NCBI RefSeq assembly: GCF_018873765.1
Contig: NC_057917.1
Location: 60,136,464 to 60,200,463, forward strand
Length of the DNA stretch: 64,000 bases
Source: Telopea speciosissima
Taxonomy: Eukaryota > Streptophyta > Magnoliopsida > Proteales > Proteaceae
Direction: 5' to 3'
Position 1 is the stretch's first letter. Each line of letters opens with the position of its first letter. The position numbers and the translations under genes were made by a program. The notes beneath the pieces are model-generated. The model was given only the letters and a program-made list of their open reading frames with translations. It did not search any database and had not been told where the DNA came from. Shown piece after piece: positions 57,605 through 64,000 of the stretch.

Positions 57605-57747
57605 GGATCTTTATCCCTTCAATTTACCTGTCTGGAAATGACAACCCTACCCCTTGCCCGAACACATTGTTCGGGTGGGGTCCACCTCCCTCTATTAGAG
57701 GGAATTGAAGAAATTAACGGGCAGACATATTGAGGTGATAATTTTCC
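57605..57747. mobile_element. Foldback MITE related to the one at 7127
   Basis: The arms GGATCTTTATCCCTTCAATT and TTGAGGTGATAATTTTCC are inverted. The inner sequence CCCGAACACATTGTTCGGGTGGGGTCCACC, CTCTATTAGAG matches the loop region of the 7.1-kb element in inverse orientation. It is non-coding. Confidence 0.6.
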
Positions 57748-58912
57748 TGGGTGGGATGATCATTTTCCTTTCTACATAGGAATGCTAGCACCATCAGTGG
57801 TAGGGACTTGCCGATCTTACAAACCATTCCTCCCATTTACATGAGGTTTATATAAAGGTCTGAATTTCCCTTCAAATTTTGGAGAACCTCTTAAGCCATA
57901 TTGACCATTGGATTGGATTGGGGAGGGATATTCCTGACCATGTACACAGTATAGGGTGAGAGTTTAATGATGAAACTGACCGTTTAGGAATCCAATCATG
58001 GGGTCACATCATAGTGAATTAACAGTGAAAAACTAATTTTATTTTTTTTTACAAATTGGAAAAAAAAACCCATGATGTCGGTGTGCAAATTCTTGGGCAC
58101 ACCCTCAAATCCCTTGCTATTGGACGATTCGATCACCCCCCTGCCCCATTGGTGTCCCTTTCCATTACAAATTGAAATTCTATTGTTTCTTTTCACATAT
58201 TTTATGAAGGCTAGCATTTCTCATTGAGTGTTAGCTTCAACCCAAGTTTTGGCCTCCTTGTCAGCCACATTATTAATCCCTTACGGGTTAACATTTGCTC
58301 TGTTGCATGTAAAACTGTTGGAATAAAATATATCGAAATTGTTCATTAAAAAAAATATATAAGAGAAATTTGTCCTTTATTGTGCGGGAAGACTAGAACC
58401 ACCATCCTAGGGTCCTGAAACATTCTCCTATTAGATGAAGTCGATAATACAACTGATCAAAAAGTCATTGTCAAGGGATTTTCCTTCACTATGACTCAAG
58501 GGAAACTCGATCCAAATTTATATGTCAAAAATGACTTCTTGACTGAAAAAAAAAAAAAATTCGATAGTTTTTGTGAGATAAAAAAAAGGGGGAAAAAAAA
58601 AAAAACCCCTTGACAAAAGCCTAAATATTACGAGGGTTAGTGATTTTCATCGAAGATAACTACATGCTCAATTTGTTGGTGTCATGCCAATAGAGAGTGG
58701 AGGTTCTTAGAAGATCATGGATTCAATTAACCTGTCGATACATTGTGCTATAAAGCACTCCCCTTTACCACGGAACTGAATTCTGAACTGGACCGGCTTA
58801 AATTCTGGTCCATGTGGATAGAGAGTGTAGGCTCGCACACCCTTTTGCCCACGGAACTGACTTCGGAACTTGACTGGCTTTAAATTCTGGTCCATTTGGA
58901 TCCACTCGCTAA
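57748..58912. other. Spacer upstream of RPS12
   Basis: AT-rich with A-runs at about 58545-58605. A TTCTGGTCCAT-TGGAT segment is repeated near 58803 and 58888, as is CACGGAACTGA near 58769 and 58851, a diverged duplication of about 80 bp. No gene. Confidence 0.45.
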
Positions 58913-59004
58913 TGGGCCTAATGGTTCGTGACTTCGTGCCCACTGCCCAACGCAGAAGAATAACTTATTGGTAATTTCACAACTAGTCAAGCTTTTTAGG
59001 GTTT
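58913..59004 (+). promoter_or_regulatory. Site II motif and telo-box of RPS12 promoter
   Basis: TGGGCCTA (58913-58920) is a site II element, with CTGCCCAACG nearby. TTAGGGTTT (58996-59004) is an inverted telo-box (AAACCCTAA). This pairing is typical of plant ribosomal-protein genes, where TCP and telo-box factors link expression to cell proliferation. A GATATAAGAA TATA-like word lies near 59026. Confidence 0.75.
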
Positions 59005-59049
59005 CTTCTGCTACGGGGAGGTAGGATATAAGAACACATCTAGTAAAAC

Positions 59050-59103
59050 AATTTCTCTCCGCCACAAGATCAAAGAACAGCTGCTACTACCTCATCACTG
59101 AAG
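59050..59103 (+). other. RPS12 5' untranslated exon
   Basis: Pyrimidine-rich leader (TTTCTCTCC...) followed by donor GAAG|GTGAAG at 59103/59104. The start is approximate. A leader intron of about 800 bp then precedes the start codon, as is common in plant ribosomal-protein genes. Confidence 0.6.
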
Positions 59104-59920
59104 GTGAAGTATTGATCTTCGTCTGCTTTTTTTCTCTCTTAAAAGCTCTACCGTTTCTTCTACTTGTAGTCAGCTATTAGTAATAATTCTTTTTCTCTGT
59201 TTCTTTTCTTTATTGATATTTGATTGGCGAATTTAGTTGCTCTAGTTTGTTGTTAAAATAAAAAACAAAAAGCAAAAAATCGGTATTTGTTTGATTTAGG
59301 TTTTAGGACGAATGCGGTATTGGAAGTGAAAAATCTGTCAATTTTTTCTAAATGTGGTACTAGTATTGGAGCATTCGGCTGAGAGAGAGAGACCAATGCA
59401 GATCTATCCTGTAAGAAATTCCATTTAATGTTGATAACTATAATTTGATTCGTTAGTTGACACTACACTTCATGATCAATTAGATTGAGCCAAGGGTTGA
59501 GCGTATGCTCAACGAGTTTGTGATGATGACACTGCATGAAGAAACCTCTTTTTTTGATCTGATGATCCCTATATATTTTTGTGTGGTTGAGCTATGTGTA
59601 GGAATCTCGTTTGATCATCATTTGCTGTTGTCTTTATATAATTGGACTGCTAAGATTGCTTAATATTTTATCTCATGCTAGAAGTTTACCATTTTGGCTG
59701 CAAGAATTTTAGTTAATGTAATCTCAGTGGTTTATTGAAAGAAATCATAAAATGATGCAAGTTTGCCATATCTACAGAATATATATGGAGGCTTTTTCCT
59801 GCCGGGGAGAGGGCAGTTTGAATTTTCTGTTTCTGGTTGGTTTCCATTATCTGATCTGATTTATTACCTTTTCCTTTAGGCACAGGAAGGAGATCTTAGG
59901 TCTATATTTCGACTGCAAAA

Positions 59921-61824
59921 ATGTCAGGGTATGTGAATGCTTCTTGTTCATTGTTTTTATCTCTTGGTGATTATTATGTTTTGCATAACAACGTGTCATT
60001 TTTTTGCTATTAGTGAACAGAAATGCTGCTTAAAAAGAGAATCTAACTTTAGTCGTTAAAACTTTCATTTCTGTTTGTTTTCCAATCAAATGTCACGCAT
60101 AATTTTTGTAGGTTTGATCAAATGCTTGATGCATATTGTCATCTTAAAAGACTGAATGAATTGACAGTACTTTGTGCCTTCAATCCTAAAGGATGGAGAA
60201 TTTCTGGTTGTGGAAAATTTTCATTTGCTTGAAAAGGATACTGTAGCACGTATTTTGTAGGTATATATGACCCATTGTATATATATATATATATTCTCTT
60301 TCTAGTCAACTATCTTGTGGGGTGTCATTTTGGTAACTCTTCAGAAATGTATTAAGCAACATCCATTAAGCATAGCCATGGAATTTCCTTAACTATCATC
60401 TAAGGAATACACTCATGAGAATGGCAAATATGGATAATGTCCATAATGCTTTGATGGTCGTTCCTTTTTGAGACCCTTGGATGTGGGAACTCTTCTGATC
60501 AAACTGCCCACTGGATGAGAAGCATACCTTCTTGGTTTAGCCATGTGTCAAGTTTCAGGTTCCATCTTTGTTCTGTGGTCCGCCATGTTAGAACTTATCA
60601 GACTGATAGACAATGATCTAGACTATATGTACTCGTAATTTGATTACCAGTCTAGTTGCCATGTGGCAGATATGTGGGCCATTAAGGAAAGATTGCCTTG
60701 AAGGATCAACCAGGAAATCTTTGTCCTTCCAGATAAATTAGTTATTTTATAGGCAAGCAAGAACTTTGTAGGCATTTGAAGTTTTAAGTATTAAGAATAA
60801 CTGTTCACTTTTTATTTTCTTTTTTCCCCTCTTTTTCTCCTCTGCCTTTACATTTCAGTTTTGTACCTATAAGGAAATAAGGTTAGTTACTATTTCCAAA
60901 CGCATTGTTTTTTTATGTACTTTATTCATTTATCCATTTACATCTTCAGTGAAACGGTTGAAGTCGAAAAGCCTGCGCCAGCTCTTGGTGAGCCTATGGA
61001 TATCATGACAGCCTTACAACTTGTCTTAAAGAAATCACTGGCCCACAGTGGGCTTGCTCGAGGGCTCCATGAAGGTGCTAAGGTTATTGAGAAGCATGCT
61101 GCACAGCTCTGTGTATTGGCAGAAGACTGCAACCAGCCAGATTATGTTAAACTGGTCAGAGCACTTTGTGCAGACCATAATGTGAGCTTGATATCAGTCC
61201 CAAGTGCTAAGACTCTTGGTGAATGGGCTGGGGTAAGTACAATCCAGTGCCCGTATTTACATCAACGATCAATTATCTTCTTGCACTTTTACTCTACTTC
61301 TTACCCCCTCCCCCCCAACACTCCCACACACAGTCAGTATGAAAGGGAGTTTCTCTACAAATAAAACTGTGGTGCACTATAGTTTGTGCCCATCTGGCTT
61401 TCTTGTTTGTTGGACTTTAGTGAGGTCAGTTGACTTGTAGAACTGTGAAATAGTCCAGGTGGTTCATTATCATCGGTTGAGTTGCCTTTGACTGCGGGGA
61501 TTTGCTATAAATATCCCCCAATAATTCATTACTTTCAGGAGGACTTTATTGATATTCAAGGCATTAATGGGTTTCTTCTTTGGCCTTTTTCTTTTTCTTG
61601 TACAGTTGTGTAAAATTGATCCAGAGGGCAAGGCTAGAAAGGTGGTGGGTTGTTCCTGCGTTGTTGTAAAGGTGAGAACACATACAATGCAGTCAATTTC
61701 CACTCATTTCGCTATAGAATTCGGCTGATGGGTTTGTCTTTTTCTGGTATTTACTGTTTTCCAGGACTATGGGGAAGAGTCAGAGGGTCTTAACATTGTG
61801 CAGGAGTATGTGAAGTCACACTGA
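59921..61824 (+). CDS. RPS12: 40S ribosomal protein eS12
   Basis: Coding exons 59921-59928, 60950-61232, 61606-61671 and 61765-61824 join in frame to 138 aa beginning [20 protein letters not shown] and ending [10 protein letters not shown]. The L7Ae-type fold of eS12 is recognised from [20 protein letters not shown], then [40 protein letters not shown] and [12 protein letters not shown]. Length is close to plant paralogues (about 140 aa). eS12 sits in the beak of the cytosolic small subunit. The first coding exon has only 8 nt (MSG plus phase). GT-AG borders are clean and no damage is seen. The upstream telo-box/site II supports a working gene. Confidence 0.95.
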
Positions 61825-64000
61825 GTTATAATAGTAAGAAACTCCATTATATGAGGTTTTGGACCTGAGAATCAACCAGTAGGCATCTTCCTTTTTAAAT
61901 TTTCCCTCTCTTGTTTTAGGGATTGCTTAATCAGAAAGTTTTGAACTTTTAATTTTGTTGTATGTGAGAGTTAGAATGGAGAAAATATGGTTCTCCAAAA
62001 TTTTTAAAGGAGTATAGCTTTGCATACAAAAGTGTGTCAATGATGTTTGTCCTGCTTAAATAAAAAAGGGGGTGGGGGTGTTAGGTTTACAACTTAAAAC
62101 AAGGGTAAATGGTTGCAAGATCAAAATTAAAGTGTCCTTATGAGAACACTCTGACATAGAAAACACCCAAGGAAAATAGTCCTACCCTTAATACCATAGC
62201 TGAATACTCTGACTACCTTGCTTTAGTTACCCCATGCCCTAACTTTTTCACTCATTTTGTATTTGATCTGTGATTTCTGATCAAATCATAATTTTGAGCA
62301 GGACTCCTGTGACACAAGGTAAAATGATTCTGGTATGCCGTCACCCGAAATGAAACCATCATTCCTTGTGTTTTTTACAGAGGAAGTTAATCTGGAAATT
62401 CTGAAAGTAGGAAGTTAAGCGAAATATGTGGATTTGCCACAGGTCAAATTTCCGACTGAGATTCTCAATGTATACTCTCACATGTAGTAGGCATACCCTC
62501 CTGTATATGCCCATCCATCCCACTGTAGACCCCTGGTATTCCTGATTCTTACATTACTTTGTTTTGCCGTTTGGCAAAATTGGATCAGGCTGAAATTTGG
62601 CAGCTGAGCACATGGGAGAGTATGCAATTTTACTTTCGGGTTAAGGTATGCCAATAGCCTTCTGATTCATAATGTTAGTATATCATTTTGGATCAGTTAT
62701 TTCTTGGTCCTATTACACAACTGCTTTTTATCATCCTTAGATTTTACTTCTCTCCCCTTTATTTGCAACCAGGAGCGTACACAAGTGTTTTTAGGTGGGT
62801 CAGTCTCTAGAGTGTTAGTGGCGTGCATTGGCTTTGTGTGCCATGCATCCCCAGAATAGATTTTGGTTTTAGAAAACATTTTGAAACTTGATTCTTCTCT
62901 ATTTTATTGCATCATATTGCAAAAAATTTTGAATTTGAGGAGAGAGACGTAAAACAAGAGAGTGAGGACACTATAAATTTGAGGGCCATTTACATTCTTC
63001 TAGAATAGAGCAACGAGATGTACACTCATAAAAAAAAAGGTTGTAAACTGCTCCCGCAGTTCTACAGAGATCTGTTGCTACTGTTTCTCTTAAAATGAAT
63101 TTCTCCATGAATGCCCCCAGTTCTATTAATCCTTTTGCTAGCAATGAGCCATCCTCTAAAAAAGCTTGATGGTTTAGTATGGGTTTGAAAGTGCAGACTC
63201 TTGAGTTTCCTTTGTGTCAAAAATAGGTTTGGTTCTTGTGCAAAATCTGCTCGTATGATTAATCTTCTTAGGAATTTCAAATGATTACAAAATTCCCCCA
63301 AAATATGTAGGGGGGGTTTTTTTGGGGGGTCAATATGTGGAGGTTTCAACTGTCATGAAGCATGAGGTTTACATTTCACAGGAGTTCGCCCAATTTGTAT
63401 CAGTATCAGCTGATGATACCGATTCCTGTTCGATCCTTGATCAATGGTTAAAATAATGTTGGTTTCAGTATCTTGTAGGGCTAATATGTGGGTTTTTATT
63501 TTTTTGGCGTTTATATTTTATGGGAAAATTTTATAGATATAGGGAATGCAATACCATGAAGATCAGAAACCAGAACAGGGGAAATAAAAAGGGGAGTGAA
63601 GAATCCCAAATTGCCCAAAAAAAAATGGTGTTGATCCTGAAAAGATGCATCTTAGTTACCGAATTCTTTCAATTCCACCTGGTCCAGGAGCTCTTAAACA
63701 TGATCCATCAAAATTGACTTTCCCAAATCCGTCTATTGCAGCATCATTAATATTTATCCTCGTACACAAGCCTTACATCAGCAAATATAGAGAGTGAGAT
63801 GCTGGATCCTGGGTCATTCCCTACAAAGCTCACACGTAGTTGAATTCGTACTTTCTGATTTGAAAAGCTTGAAATGAAGGAAAAACTGTGGGAGCTGGAG
63901 ACAAAATTACACATGATCAAGGTCCAAAATCCAGGCCAACACACTTTTAAGCTCACTGATTTCGCGCAAATAACATCAAATTGTCTCTTATGTGCCAAGT
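61825..64000. other. RPS12 3' UTR and spacer, nothing recognised
   Basis: AT-rich, with short open frames that look random. A short segment at about 63390-63475 has GATACCGATTCC-type words resembling MITE arms. No gene or clear repeat was supported. Confidence 0.4.

Noticed and set aside
63062-63349. Minus-strand 95-codon frame near the right end
   Set aside because: Pro/His/Lys-rich reading of A/C-rich DNA with no promoter, splice or domain evidence.
1-64000. CRISPR arrays, operons, prophage or bacterial-type systems
   Set aside because: Repeats are transposon-derived or tandem without regular spacers, genes are spliced, and the composition is that of a plant nuclear genome.

Overview
The window is nuclear DNA from a flowering plant. 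The evidence is spliced genes with GT-AG introns, a eudicot-style mitochondrial ClpB, a ribosomal-protein promoter with a telo-box and site II motifs, an Au-type SINE, plant Copia, L1 and RTE retroelements, and many MITEs. The low gene density (four protein genes and one tRNA in 64 kb) and long repeat-filled introns suggest a repeat-rich non-grass angiosperm. The species cannot be determined from the sequence.

Layout. 1-9,500 is intergenic repeat debris: the 3' part of a Ty3/Tat-like LTR (to 1,452), a possible solo LTR (5,409-6,182), a GC-rich inverted-repeat element with a smaller foldback inside it (6,777-7,480), and a 166-bp tandem duplication. A tRNA-Thr(AGU) gene lies at 9,558-9,631. MITEs with 9-bp target duplications follow (10,279-10,447 and 10,871-11,441), the second carrying two further MITEs. 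11,735-28,977 (+) holds a multi-exon gene for a DUF863-like plant protein. It has an in-frame TGA in its last exon and a giant intron containing an RTE fragment and a decayed 6.6-kb Copia element, itself interrupted by a hAT-like MITE. 30,208-31,303 and 34,027-34,813 are more TIR elements, flanking the intact single-exon RTF2 gene (32,530-33,675, -). 36,160-38,221 is a 5'-truncated L1-type LINE.

38,798-56,986 (+) is a complete ten-exon gene for mitochondrial ClpB4, a AAA+ disaggregase of 991 aa. All exon phases join cleanly. Its first intron carries an RTE fragment, a Copia 3' remnant split by a second hAT-like MITE, and an inverted Copia integrase remnant. Its 7.8-kb fifth intron carries an LTR element whose 5' LTR was split by a 4.2-kb insertion that itself contains an L1 LINE, followed by an Au SINE and a three-unit tandem repeat. 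59,050-61,824 (+) is an intact gene for cytosolic ribosomal protein eS12 with a typical ribosomal-protein promoter. The last 2 kb show nothing recognisable.

The genes are ordinary housekeeping genes (protein quality control, translation, replication/splicing factor) and do not form a pathway. No novel multi-gene system was found. The most interesting signals are structural: a candidate SINE inserted in the ClpB4 promoter so that the likely TATA box spans the insertion junction, a hAT-like family found twice inside Copia coding sequence (once at the catalytic YVDD), the premature stop in the DUF863-like gene, and several layers of nested transposons that can be ordered by their target-site duplications.
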